NCBI RefSeq assembly: GCF_000565075.1
Contig: NZ_JDFG01000047.1
Coordinates: forward strand, 1-64,000
Reading direction: 5' to 3'
Source of the DNA: Atopobium sp. BS2
Lineage (GTDB): Bacteria > Actinomycetota > Coriobacteriia > Coriobacteriales > Atopobiaceae
Length of the DNA: 64,000 nt
Shown: positions 36,602 through 44,942 of the stretch, one piece after another
Numbering within the stretch: the stretch's first letter is position 1
How the letters are laid out: every line of letters starts with the position of its first letter
Translations under genes and position numbers: made by a program
Notes under the pieces: generated by a model
Databases searched by the model: none
Told to the model about the DNA's origin: nothing
Seen by the model: only the letters and a program-made list of their open reading frames with translations

Positions 36602-36645
36602 CGGATACCTCCGAGATACCACTCATAATACATTACCCCTACTAT

Positions 36646-36661
36646 GTTAACGTACTCATAA
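36646..36661. promoter_or_regulatory. Putative galactose-regulator operator upstream of galM
   Basis: GTTAACGTACTCATAA, 45 nt upstream of the galM start. Same 14-bp core as at 27314 (mglB) and 36832 (regulator). The divergent region 36602-36867 holds no gene. Confidence 0.6.
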
Positions 36662-36831
36662 CGAACTAACAGGAAATTATTAAGTTTTCAGTCAGTGGTA
36701 TTTTTGCGGGGGCAAACGGTTAGAGCGCAGGTCAAAAGTCCTTCTCGCCGAACGGTTCTTTTTTTACCGTGAGCGTTTAATTTGCTGATAAATATGCAAT
36801 TTTATCGCGTTATGTCAATCTGCCTGTTAGT

Positions 36832-36845
36832 ATGAGTACGTAAAC
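36832..36845 (-). promoter_or_regulatory. Putative operator upstream of the LacI-family gene
   Basis: On the minus strand GTTTACGTACTCAT, one base from the mglB and galM sites; 23 nt before the regulator start codon, consistent with autorepression. Confidence 0.55.
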
Positions 36846-36867
36846 AAGCAGATAATCGGAGGAATTC

Positions 36868-37896
36868 GTGACTCGCTCGCATAGTTCTAGCTCAAATAAG
36901 CGCTCTGTTTCAATGGCTGATGTTGCACAGGTTGCTGGTGTTTCTCAGCAGACCGTTTCTCGTGTTGCTAATGGCGCTCAGAACGTCAGTAAGGCCACGC
37001 GAGAAAAAGTCCAGGCTGCAATGGAGTCTATGGGCTTTAGGCCAAGCTTTGCGGGTAGGTCGTTGAGGTCTGGCTCGTATCAATCGGTGGGACTTTGCTT
37101 GTACGACATTCGCGAGTTTGGTAACTTAGCCACGCTTGATGGCATTGTTTCTGCAGCTCGTGAACACGAATATGCAATTACGATGATTGAGAAAGGCTCC
37201 GACGACGGCTTGTGCCTGCAGGATATTTCTAATCGTATGTCCAATCTTCCTGTTGACGGCATGATTATCAGCATGAGCCTTATGGCATCAGACTTTGAAT
37301 CATTTGTGCCGCAGCCAGGCCTTGGAACAGTGCTTCTTACCATGCACGAGCACCCTTACTGCACAACCGTTGACTCAGATCAGTACGGCTGCTCAAAGCT
37401 TGTCATTGATCACCTCTATGAGCTTGGTCATCGCAAGATCCGTTTTGTTGCAGGCCCTTCATACTCTATTGACTCGCAATTTCGCGAGAAGGGCTGGCGA
37501 GATGCCATGTCTGAATATGGGCTAGAAACTGTTGAGCCTTTAGCTGGCGATTGGACCGCCAATAGTGGCTATGAAATTGGTAAAAAACTGCGAGAAGACC
37601 GTGATTTTACTGCAGTGTATGCAGCAAATGACCAGATGGCGCTAGGTATCATTGCGGCATTTGAAGAAGTGGGACTGAGCGTACCGGAAGACGTGAGCGT
37701 TGTTGGTGTTGACGACTCTCTTGAAGACTATCTACCAAACTTCTCGCTGACAACCGTTCGCTTTAACCTGCTGGAGCGTGGCCGCGTAGCCCTTGAGCAT
37801 GCAATACGTGCATCTGAGGCGGGGTATGAGCCTGAAGCAATTAGAATTGCTCCAAAGCTTATTGTTCGTACCACCACAGCGGCACCACAGAAGTAG
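36868..37896 (+). CDS. LacI/GalR-family transcriptional regulator, probable galactose regulator
   Basis: 342 residues. The N-terminal LacI helix-turn-helix reads MADVAQVAGVSQQTVSRVANG, with the hinge helix near RPSFAGRSLRSG, followed by a periplasmic-binding-like effector domain ending with the VGVDDSLEDYLPNFSLTTV segment typical of the family. GTG start with GGAGGAATTC. Divergent from galMKT, and the shared operator core suggests it controls itself, galMKT and mglBAC. The effector is likely galactose or a derivative; this is inference. Confidence 0.9.
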   Translation: MTRSHSSSSNKRSVSMADVAQVAGVSQQTVSRVANGAQNVSKATREKVQAAMESMGFRPSFAGRSLRSGSYQSVGLCLYDIREFGNLATLDGIVSAAREHEYAITMIEKGSDDGLCLQDISNRMSNLPVDGMIISMSLMASDFESFVPQPGLGTVLLTMHEHPYCTTVDSDQYGCSKLVIDHLYELGHRKIRFVAGPSYSIDSQFREKGWRDAMSEYGLETVEPLAGDWTANSGYEIGKKLREDRDFTAVYAANDQMALGIIAAFEEVGLSVPEDVSVVGVDDSLEDYLPNFSLTTVRFNLLERGRVALEHAIRASEAGYEPEAIRIAPKLIVRTTTAAPQK

Positions 37897-37972
37897 AGAA
37901 GTCTCTTAAAAAGTCGGGTTTCTCGCCATAATCAGCTATACTGTTCAGGCAATAGTTGATTAGAGGAGTTGT

Positions 37973-39076
37973 ATGTCTGAGTCACCAAATAAAGAGTTAG
38001 GCTGGTCAGTTCAGGTTTCCTTAGATACGCACGAGATTCGTGCAGGAGAAACTGTAACTGCTACTCCTAAGATTATTGGTGCAGACCCTGAAGGCTTTAA
38101 ATTCCACTATGTGTGGAGTTTGAACGACCGTTGGGATGAGGGTTTTTGGGATACCACAGAGCATCAATTTGGTGATTCAATTCCTAATACGTCGTGGACA
38201 TATACCTTCCCAGAGCCTGGTCGCTATCATCTCTACATTGATGCATTTGACACACACAACAACCCTCAGACAGTAACTGCCTGGGTAGTTGTTGCAGGCG
38301 ATGACGATTTTATGCGTCCACCGCTTCCATCTGAAGACGCAGAGACCGTTGTTGCGGTAAACGGCGTTTCGGAGATCTTTAACATTGCCTCTGAGCAGTT
38401 CAACTCGCTGAAAGAGTACTTTATTGCCTTTGCACGCGGCGAGGTAGCCTTTAAAGAGTTCAAGGCTCTTGATGACATCTCGTTTGAAGTAAAGCGTGGC
38501 GAGGCTTTTGGCCTGGTGGGCACCAACGGTTCCGGCAAGTCTACCATGCTCAAAATCATTGCGGGCGTACTTGAGCCTTCTAAGGGAACTTGCGAGGTCA
38601 AGGGTACTATTGCACCGCTTATTGAGCTTGGTGCTGGCTTTGACATGGAGCTTACCGCTAAAGAGAATATCTACCTCAATGGCGCTCTTCTTGGTTACAA
38701 GAAGGAGTTTATTGACTCGCACTTTGACCAGATTGTAGAGTTTGCTGAGCTTGAGGGCTTTATGGACATGCCACTCAAGAACTACTCCTCTGGTATGGTG
38801 GCACGTATTGCCTTTGCAATTGCAACCGTTACAGAGCCTGACCTGCTCATTGTTGATGAGACACTTTCGGTAGGAGACTTCCTCTTCCAGCAAAAGTGCG
38901 AGAACCGCATCAAAGAGCTGGTTGCTTCTAATAATGTTACGGTTCTTCTGGTTTCTCACTCCATTGACCTGGTCCAGCGCATTTGTGACCGTGCCATTTG
39001 GATTGAGAAGGGCAAGCAGCGCATGCTTGGTCCTGTGGATGAAGTTTGTGAAGCTTACGAGCACCTCAAGAGATAA
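37973..39076 (+). CDS. Wzt/TagH-like ABC ATPase with N-terminal beta-sandwich domain
   Basis: 367 residues. Residues ~10-110 look like an Ig-like/PKD-like beta domain (VSLDTHEIRAGETVTATPKI, then GRYHLYIDAFD). The ATPase follows, with Walker A GTNGSGKST near 186, signature YSSGMVARIAF, Walker B LLIVDETLSVGD and H-loop SHS. The ATPase resembles those exporting teichoic acids, O-antigen or rhamnan (TagH, RfbE, Wzt). In Wzt the carbohydrate-binding domain is C-terminal; here the extra domain is N-terminal. No permease partner lies next to it, so it must pair with one elsewhere. Confidence 0.87.
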   Translation: MSESPNKELGWSVQVSLDTHEIRAGETVTATPKIIGADPEGFKFHYVWSLNDRWDEGFWDTTEHQFGDSIPNTSWTYTFPEPGRYHLYIDAFDTHNNPQTVTAWVVVAGDDDFMRPPLPSEDAETVVAVNGVSEIFNIASEQFNSLKEYFIAFARGEVAFKEFKALDDISFEVKRGEAFGLVGTNGSGKSTMLKIIAGVLEPSKGTCEVKGTIAPLIELGAGFDMELTAKENIYLNGALLGYKKEFIDSHFDQIVEFAELEGFMDMPLKNYSSGMVARIAFAIATVTEPDLLIVDETLSVGDFLFQQKCENRIKELVASNNVTVLLVSHSIDLVQRICDRAIWIEKGKQRMLGPVDEVCEAYEHLKR

Positions 39077-39141
39077 TTAAAATTCCTAACCAAAAGTTAG
39101 GGTCTGTACGAGTACAATATGTGTGTCTTTAAATGTGGTAC

Positions 39142-39217
39142 GAGATACCCGTAAGGCTCATAGTCATAGTTTTGCCTTTTGGATACCTTGTGCCTGGTCA
39201 GGTGAGGTATCTTTTTT
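39142..39217 (+). promoter_or_regulatory. pyr leader attenuator, probably PyrR-controlled
   Basis: The leader contains GAGATACCCGTAAGGCTC at 39142-39159, reminiscent of PyrR-binding loops, and an upstream pairing AAGGC (39153-39157) with GCCTT (39174-39178). A terminator follows: GATACCT (39182-39188) with AGGTATC (39205-39211), then TTTTTT. The sequence GATACC is duplicated at 39144-39149, so the 3' arm has two possible partners. PyrR is encoded directly downstream and would favour termination when UMP is high. The PyrR site is inferred from family knowledge. Confidence 0.7.
39182..39217 (+). terminator. Conditional terminator before pyrR
   Basis: GATACCT/AGGTATC stem with internal CCTG-GT-CAGG pairing and a six-T tract ending just before the pyrR RBS GGAGG. 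Confidence 0.8.
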
Positions 39218-39229
39218 ATTGGAGGCGCT

Positions 39230-39805
39230 ATGGCTCAAGAAGGTTCGCACTCTCTCATTGTGGACGATCAGTCCCTTGACCGCATGCTTACACGAATTGC
39301 TCACGAAATTGTCGAGAATAACGATTCAATTGAAAACGTTGCTTTGGTGGGCATTATTCGCCGTGGAGAGGTTTTGGCTTCTCGTCTTGCGGAAAAGATT
39401 TTGAGTTTTACCGGATTTAAGCCAAAAGTTGGCTCACTTGATATCAGTTTTTATCGCGATGATTTTAGAAGAAACACCGCACCGGTTCTCCACGCAACTA
39501 ATATCGATTTTGATATTACGGGTACAAGCGTTGTGCTGGTAGACGATGTTCTTCAGACCGGAAGAACTATCAGAGCAGCACTTGATGCCCTCATTGACTA
39601 TGGCCGTCCTGAGCGCGTTCAGCTAGCAGTTGTTGTTGATCGTGGTCATCGCGAGCTTCCCATTAGACCTGACTATGTGGGAAAGAATGTTCCTTCATCA
39701 AAGAGCCAGGTAGTCAGCTTAAATGTTAAAGAAATTGATGGTCAGGACTGCGTCTTGCTGTACGAAGCTGACTATTCTGACCCCTTTATTGAGGGAGGAA
39801 ACTAA
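39230..39805 (+). CDS. pyrR: Bifunctional pyr operon regulator/uracil phosphoribosyltransferase PyrR
   Basis: RNA-binding attenuation protein that also makes UMP from uracil and PRPP. 191 residues with the PRPP-binding motif VVLVDDVLQTGRTIRAALDAL and the N-terminal VGIIRRGEVLASRLA segment. ATG with GGAGG seven bases upstream. First gene of the pyr operon, right after the attenuator it probably binds. Confidence 0.95.
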   Translation: MAQEGSHSLIVDDQSLDRMLTRIAHEIVENNDSIENVALVGIIRRGEVLASRLAEKILSFTGFKPKVGSLDISFYRDDFRRNTAPVLHATNIDFDITGTSVVLVDDVLQTGRTIRAALDALIDYGRPERVQLAVVVDRGHRELPIRPDYVGKNVPSSKSQVVSLNVKEIDGQDCVLLYEADYSDPFIEGGN

Positions 39806-40740
39806 TGCTTTCAGTTAAACATTTGATTGATACAAACAGCCTGACGCGTGACGATATCCAGCAGATTCTTGATACAGCTCAGTCGTTTGAAGCTGTAAAT
39901 AACAGAGACATTAAAAAGGTGCCGGCACTTCGTGGGCGCACCATTGTTAACCTGTTCTTAGAGCCTTCTACCAGGACTCGCTCTTCATTTGAGCTTGCCG
40001 AGAAACGCCTCTCGGCTGACGCTTTAAATATGGGAGGATCTACTTCATCTGTGGTTAAGGGAGAGTCTCTGGCAGATACCATTCAGACTATCGACGCTAT
40101 GAACGTTGATATGTTTATCTGCCGTGCAAGACTTGCAGGTACACCGCAGAAGATTACTGAGCACACTGATGCCGTTGTCATCAACGCTGGTGACGGCAAG
40201 CATCAGCACCCCACTCAGGCCATGCTTGACCTCTATACCATTCGCAAGAACTTTGGGCATCTTGATGGCCTTAAAGTTGCCATTGTTGGCGACCTTTCTC
40301 ACAGTCGCGTTGTTGGTTCTTTGGTGCCAGCACTCAAGACTATGGGTGCAGAGGTTGTTCTCGTTGGACCTCCAACATTCCACGTAGACGATCCAAGCTG
40401 GTTTGGCTGCTATCAGACCTCACATTTTGATGAGGTCATTGGTGATGTTGACGTCGTGTACATGCTCCGCGTGCAGCTGGAGCGTATGGAAGGAGCTCCT
40501 ATTCCTTCTCGCCGTGAGTACAACAGGCTTTGGGGCCTTGACGAGCGCCGCAGCAAGCTGATGAAGCCTGAAGCAATTATCTGCCACCCAGGTCCTATGA
40601 ACCGTGGCATGGAAATTAACAGCGAGGTGGCCGATTGCGCTCGCTCTCGTATTCTTGACCAGGTCAATGCAGGCGTTTTGACGCGCATGGCCGCAATGTA
40701 TTTGCTTCTGGGAGGAGACTCTGATGGCATTTCTGCTTAA
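39805..40740 (+). CDS. pyrB: Aspartate carbamoyltransferase catalytic subunit
   Basis: Makes carbamoyl-aspartate, the first committed step of pyrimidine synthesis. 311 residues, with the carbamoyl-phosphate motif EPSTRTRSSFELAEKRL, HPTQAMLDLYTI and HPGPMNRGMEI. ATG overlaps the pyrR stop (TAATG). No pyrI regulatory subunit is present, as is normal in Gram-positive pyr operons with PyrR. Confidence 0.96.
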   Translation: MLSVKHLIDTNSLTRDDIQQILDTAQSFEAVNNRDIKKVPALRGRTIVNLFLEPSTRTRSSFELAEKRLSADALNMGGSTSSVVKGESLADTIQTIDAMNVDMFICRARLAGTPQKITEHTDAVVINAGDGKHQHPTQAMLDLYTIRKNFGHLDGLKVAIVGDLSHSRVVGSLVPALKTMGAEVVLVGPPTFHVDDPSWFGCYQTSHFDEVIGDVDVVYMLRVQLERMEGAPIPSRREYNRLWGLDERRSKLMKPEAIICHPGPMNRGMEINSEVADCARSRILDQVNAGVLTRMAAMYLLLGGDSDGISA

Positions 40741-42031
40741 GGGCGCGCGTGTTGTAGACCCGCAGCTTAATCTTGACGCGGTAATGGACGTCCGTATTGA
40801 GGGAGAAACCATTGCTGAAGTTGCAGCTACGGTTAAGCCTCAAGAGGGCGATACTGTTATTGACGCAAAAGGCAAGGTGTTGACCCCTGGCCTTGTTGAT
40901 ATGCATGTTCACTTCAGAGATCCAGGCTTTGAGTACAAGGAGACCATTGAGACGGGCTCTAGAGCTGCAGTTCATGGTGGCTTTACTGACGTTGCTACCA
41001 TGCCAAACACCAACCCTGTTACTGATAACGGTCCTGCTGTTCGCTTCCAGATTGATCGTGGCAATGAGGTTGGTCTCATTCACGTTCGTCCTATGGGTGC
41101 TCTAACCAAGGGTTCTAAGGGACAGGAGCTTGCTGAGATTGGCAACATGGTTGATGAGGGAGCATCCGCATTCTCTGACGACGGCCACGGCGTTCAAAGC
41201 GCTGGTATGATGCGCACCGTTATGGAGTATGTCTCCCAGTTTGACCGCGTTGTTGCTGCTCACTGTGAGATTGAGTCCATCAGTGCTGGTGGCGTTGTTA
41301 ACGAGGGTCGTGCAAGTACGCGCCTTGGCATGTTTGGCTGGCCAGCACTTGGCGAGGAGCTGGAGATTTCCAGAGACATTGATCTTTGCCGCCTTACCGG
41401 CTGTCCTCTGCACATTTGCCACATTTCAACGGGCAGGGGAGCAGAGCTGGTACGTGCAGCTAAGAAGGAAGGCTTGCCGGTTACCGCTGAGGTTTGCCCT
41501 CACCATCTCTTCTTGTCTGAGGATGACATCACCGATACGTATAACACCAATCTTAAGATGAATCCACCACTCAGAACTGCTGAGGATGCGCTTGCTCTTC
41601 AGGCTGCAGTCGCAGACGGTACAGTTGACTGTATTGTTACCGACCATGCACCTCATGCAGCTCACGAGAAGGACTGTGAGTGGGAAATCTCTTACTTTGG
41701 CTGCATTGGCCTTGAGACCTCGCTGCCTTTGATGGTCACTAATATGGTGCGCACCAATAAGCTTTCTTACACTGGTCTTGTTCGCGCAATGGCCGTTAAT
41801 CCTCGTCGTATTCTGCGTCTTGAGCCTGTTAAGATTGCTGCAGGTTACAAGGCTGACCTGACCCTTTTTGACCCAGAAAAGAAGGTTCAGATTACGACAG
41901 AGTATTTTGAGAGCAAGTCCAAGAACTCCGCCTTCATTGGCGCTGAGCTCTATGGTGTTGCAACAGATGTGTTTGTTGATGGTAAGCGAGTTCTTGCCAA
42001 TGAAGTAATTGTTCCTGGAGGGGAAAAGTAA
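40724..42031 (+). CDS. pyrC: Dihydroorotase
   Basis: Cyclises carbamoyl-aspartate to dihydroorotate. 435 residues, type I (long) amidohydrolase with the metal motif DMHVHFRDPG, further metal ligands in HCEIES and HICHIST, and the catalytic Asp in TDHAPHA. Overlaps pyrB by 17 nt and pyrK by 1 nt. Confidence 0.95.
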   Translation: MAFLLKGARVVDPQLNLDAVMDVRIEGETIAEVAATVKPQEGDTVIDAKGKVLTPGLVDMHVHFRDPGFEYKETIETGSRAAVHGGFTDVATMPNTNPVTDNGPAVRFQIDRGNEVGLIHVRPMGALTKGSKGQELAEIGNMVDEGASAFSDDGHGVQSAGMMRTVMEYVSQFDRVVAAHCEIESISAGGVVNEGRASTRLGMFGWPALGEELEISRDIDLCRLTGCPLHICHISTGRGAELVRAAKKEGLPVTAEVCPHHLFLSEDDITDTYNTNLKMNPPLRTAEDALALQAAVADGTVDCIVTDHAPHAAHEKDCEWEISYFGCIGLETSLPLMVTNMVRTNKLSYTGLVRAMAVNPRRILRLEPVKIAAGYKADLTLFDPEKKVQITTEYFESKSKNSAFIGAELYGVATDVFVDGKRVLANEVIVPGGEK

Positions 42032-42825
42032 TGCCACTACGTGGAAATGTACAGGTATTTGACTTTACGGTTCTGAGTAATACCCAGGTTGCCCAGAATC
42101 TGTATAGAGCCCAGCTCAAGGTGCCAGGTCTCTGTAAGTCTCTAGCGCCTGGTCAGTTTGTAAACGTTAATGTTCCAGGCGATAAGCGCCATATTCTTCG
42201 CATTCCGCTGTCCTTCTCGCTAGCTGATAAAGCAACCGATACGCTCGAGCTTATCTACGCAACGGTAGGCGAGGGTACACGCAGGCTTTCTCAGATGAAG
42301 CCTGGTGACGCCAGTGACATGACTGCTCCTTGTGGTCGTCCCTGGCGCCTCAACGCTTCCAGTAAAAGAAGCGTCCTGGTAGCGGGAGGTGTGGGTATCA
42401 CACCAATTATCGCGGCAGCTCGTAAGCTTACCGAGCTAGGTGTTGAGTTTGACGCGGTCATTGGCGCACAAACTGCCGAGAAACTCTTTGGAGAAGAAGA
42501 TCTTCTCGCCTTGGGCGCACAGAACGTGTACGTCACAACTGATGACGGTTCTAAGGGTACTAAGGGCTTTGTAACAGCAGCTTTGGAGGAACCTCTAAGT
42601 CAAGGTGTTTGGGACGCTGTGTATACCTGCGGTCCTGAGCCTATGATGAGAAGCGTGGCCAAGCTTGCAATTGCCAACAACGTTGCCTGCCAGGTTTCTA
42701 TGGAGCGTATGATGAGCTGCGCCTTTGGCGCATGCAACACCTGCAATGTCCCACTTGCTAAGGGCGGCTATGCGTCTGCTTGCATGGTTGGACCTGTCTT
42801 TGAGGCAAAGGAGATCGCATGGTAG
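42031..42825 (+). CDS. pyrK: Dihydroorotate dehydrogenase electron transfer subunit
   Basis: FAD and [2Fe-2S] subunit that passes electrons from PyrD to NAD. 264 residues: FAD-binding RIPLSFSLAD, NAD-binding VLVAGGVGITPI, and a C-terminal iron-sulfur cluster with CAFGACNTC and SACMVGP. ATG overlaps the pyrC stop; the end overlaps pyrD by 7 nt. Its presence shows that PyrD is the NAD-dependent class 1B enzyme. Confidence 0.95.
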   Translation: MPLRGNVQVFDFTVLSNTQVAQNLYRAQLKVPGLCKSLAPGQFVNVNVPGDKRHILRIPLSFSLADKATDTLELIYATVGEGTRRLSQMKPGDASDMTAPCGRPWRLNASSKRSVLVAGGVGITPIIAAARKLTELGVEFDAVIGAQTAEKLFGEEDLLALGAQNVYVTTDDGSKGTKGFVTAALEEPLSQGVWDAVYTCGPEPMMRSVAKLAIANNVACQVSMERMMSCAFGACNTCNVPLAKGGYASACMVGPVFEAKEIAW

Positions 42826-43745
42826 ATCAGGTAAAAATGGCCGTCAATCTTGGCGGTATCCAGATGAAAAATCCTATCAATACCGCTGCGGGTACCTTTG
42901 GTTACGGTTGGCAGTTTGAGGGTTTCTACGACGTTTCTCTGCTTGGCGCCATCACTATGAAGGGTGTTGCTCGCGTTCCTTGGGAAGGAAACCCAGCTCC
43001 TCGTATGTGCGAGCTCAACGGCGGCATGATGAACAGCGTTGGCCTTGCCAATCCTGGAGTGGACGATTTTATCGCCCATACTGATGACTACATGAAAGAT
43101 CTTGAAGGCCGTGGTACGCGCGTCATCATGCAGATGGCGGCACACTCCGTTCAGGAGATGATTGACGTTGTCGAGCGCCTTGAAGAGCTTAATCCACACA
43201 TCTCAGCTATTGAGCTTAACGTGAGTTGTCCAAATCTCGAGAAGGGCGGTAAGCCCCTCGGTGGTACTCCAGACCAGGCTACAGAGATCATGAAGGCAGT
43301 TCGTCCTCTGACAAAGCTGCCCATTCTGGTTAAGATGGCCCCCGTCAACGTTGCCGAGATTGGTAAAGCTTTTGAGGCCGCAGGCGCTGACGGTCTAACG
43401 CTCATCAACTCCATCCCTGGTATGTCAATTAACGTCCACACCAGAAAGAGCAGGCTCTCTAAGCCAACAGGTGGCCTGAGTGGTCCTCTCTGCCATAACG
43501 CTGCAGTTCGCATGGTTTGGGAGTGTGCAAGTGCGGTCTCCATTCCTATCTGCGGCGTTGGCGGCGTAGAAACGGGCGAGGATGCTGCAGAGTTTATCCT
43601 TGCGGGCGCTACGGCTGTCTCGGTGGGTTCTGCAAACCTTTACGACCCATTGTGTGCTCCACGTATTCTAAATGAGCTTACTGACTGGGCAAAGTCTCAG
43701 GGAGTATCTGACATCCACGAGCTGATTGGAGCTGTTGAATGCTAA
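42819..43745 (+). CDS. pyrD: Dihydroorotate dehydrogenase, class 1B catalytic subunit
   Basis: FMN enzyme that oxidises dihydroorotate to orotate. 308 residues; typical segments are NPINTAAGTFGYGWQFEGFYD and ELNVSCPN, with the catalytic Cys. Works as a heterotetramer with PyrK. Overlaps pyrK by 7 nt and pyrF by 7 nt. The orotate phosphoribosyltransferase gene pyrE is not in this window. Confidence 0.95.
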   Translation: MVDQVKMAVNLGGIQMKNPINTAAGTFGYGWQFEGFYDVSLLGAITMKGVARVPWEGNPAPRMCELNGGMMNSVGLANPGVDDFIAHTDDYMKDLEGRGTRVIMQMAAHSVQEMIDVVERLEELNPHISAIELNVSCPNLEKGGKPLGGTPDQATEIMKAVRPLTKLPILVKMAPVNVAEIGKAFEAAGADGLTLINSIPGMSINVHTRKSRLSKPTGGLSGPLCHNAAVRMVWECASAVSIPICGVGGVETGEDAAEFILAGATAVSVGSANLYDPLCAPRILNELTDWAKSQGVSDIHELIGAVEC

Positions 43746-44470
43746 CAGACGAGCAGGCACGCGACGCCGTTATTGTTGCGCTTGATTGCACAAGAGAAAG
43801 AGCTCTGGAGCTCACCGATCTTCTCGCCGGCCACGCACGTTGGGTCAAAGTTGGCATGACGCTCTTTTATCGCTACGGACCCTCGATGGTAGACGAGATG
43901 CATGCTCGCGGCTTCAAGGTGTTCTTGGACCTCAAGGTGCATGACATTCCATTCCAGGTTAAGGGCGCTGTCCACTCTGCATCGCTTTCTGGCGCAGACA
44001 TTCTTTCTATTCACGGCCTGGGAACCGCTCAGATGATTTCTGCTGGTCGTGAGGGTTCAGAAGAGGCTGCCGTAGAGCGTGGCGTTGATGAGTCCGGCCG
44101 TACCAAGCTAGTGGCTATTTCTGTCCTCACCAGTATGGACGAGGATGCGCTCCATTCTATTGGTGTTGATGGTTCCATTAAGGACGAGGTTGCTCGTTTG
44201 GCTTCTCTTTCTTACAGCGCTGGTGCTGACGGAATTGTCTGCTCGCCTCAGGAAGCACAGGAAATGAGAGAGCTTTTAGGACCAAATGCACTCATTGTGA
44301 CCCCAGGAGTACGTCCAGAGGGTGCCGAGAAGGGCGATCAAGTCAGAATCTCCACACCTTCTGCAGCAATTAAGGCCGGAGCAAGCAAATTGGTAGTTGG
44401 TAGGCCAATTACCTGCGCAAACGATCCAGTTGAAGCATTTGAAGCCATCATTTCTGAGCTTAAAAATTAG
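43739..44470 (+). CDS. pyrF: Orotidine-5'-phosphate decarboxylase
   Basis: Final step to UMP. 243 residues; the active-site motif DLKVHDIP, with VALD at the N-terminus and TPGVRPEG near the end, are the class I bacterial features. Last gene of the pyr cluster. No strong terminator follows; only a weak A/T stem (44501-44529) is visible. Confidence 0.95.
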   Translation: MLTDEQARDAVIVALDCTRERALELTDLLAGHARWVKVGMTLFYRYGPSMVDEMHARGFKVFLDLKVHDIPFQVKGAVHSASLSGADILSIHGLGTAQMISAGREGSEEAAVERGVDESGRTKLVAISVLTSMDEDALHSIGVDGSIKDEVARLASLSYSAGADGIVCSPQEAQEMRELLGPNALIVTPGVRPEGAEKGDQVRISTPSAAIKAGASKLVVGRPITCANDPVEAFEAIISELKN

Positions 44471-44594
44471 CAAAAGTTTTTGGAATTATGGTGAACAGGT
44501 GGTTTTTGATGCGTAAATATTAAAAAACCCCTTGTAAATAACGTGTTATGTGGCAAACTATTTTGCTGAAGTGCAAAAGGCACATTAAATTGAG

Positions 44595-44615
44595 TTTCGT
44601 ATATGACGTACGAAA
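44595..44615. promoter_or_regulatory. Palindrome upstream of mihF
   Basis: TTTCGTA (44595-44601) and TACGAAA (44609-44615) are perfect inverted arms with a 7-nt centre, 18 nt before the mihF start codon. It could be a protein-binding site or an mRNA hairpin near the RBS. Confidence 0.4.
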
Positions 44616-44633
44616 ACGATGTTTGGAGGAACA

Positions 44634-44942
44634 ATGGCTCTACCTACACTTACCGATGAGCAGCGCAAGGCAGCACTTGAGAAGGCAGCTCAGGCTCGTC
44701 ACGCTCGCGCAGAGCTTCGCGAGAAGGTTAAGACTGGTAAGGTCTCCCTTAAAGAGGTCCTTGATTCTACCGATCCTATTGCTGAGCGTATGAAGGTTTC
44801 CGCTCTTATCGAGTCCCTTCCTGGCTATGGCAAGGCAAAGGCAGCAAAGATTATGGACGAGCTCGGAATTTCCGCAACTCGCCGCGTTAAGGGCCTTGGC
44901 GCTCGTCAGCGTGAGCAGCTCCTCGAGGCACTGACCAAGTAG
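44634..44942 (+). CDS. mihF: Actinobacterial integration host factor (mIHF)
   Basis: Small nucleoid-associated DNA-binding protein. 102 residues; the segment LIESLPGYGKAKAAKIMDELGISATRRVKGLGARQREQLLEAL carries the helix-two-turn-helix fold of mycobacterial IHF. ATG 44634 has GGAGG five bases upstream; the longer frame to 44619 runs through the RBS. The mihF-gmk-rpoZ order is characteristic of actinobacteria and is one of the best taxonomic signals here. Confidence 0.94.
   Translation: MALPTLTDEQRKAALEKAAQARHARAELREKVKTGKVSLKEVLDSTDPIAERMKVSALIESLPGYGKAKAAKIMDELGISATRRVKGLGARQREQLLEALTK

Noticed and set aside
44501-44529. Terminator after pyrF
   Set aside because: Only a 7-bp, mostly A/T stem with a 15-nt loop and no T-tract.
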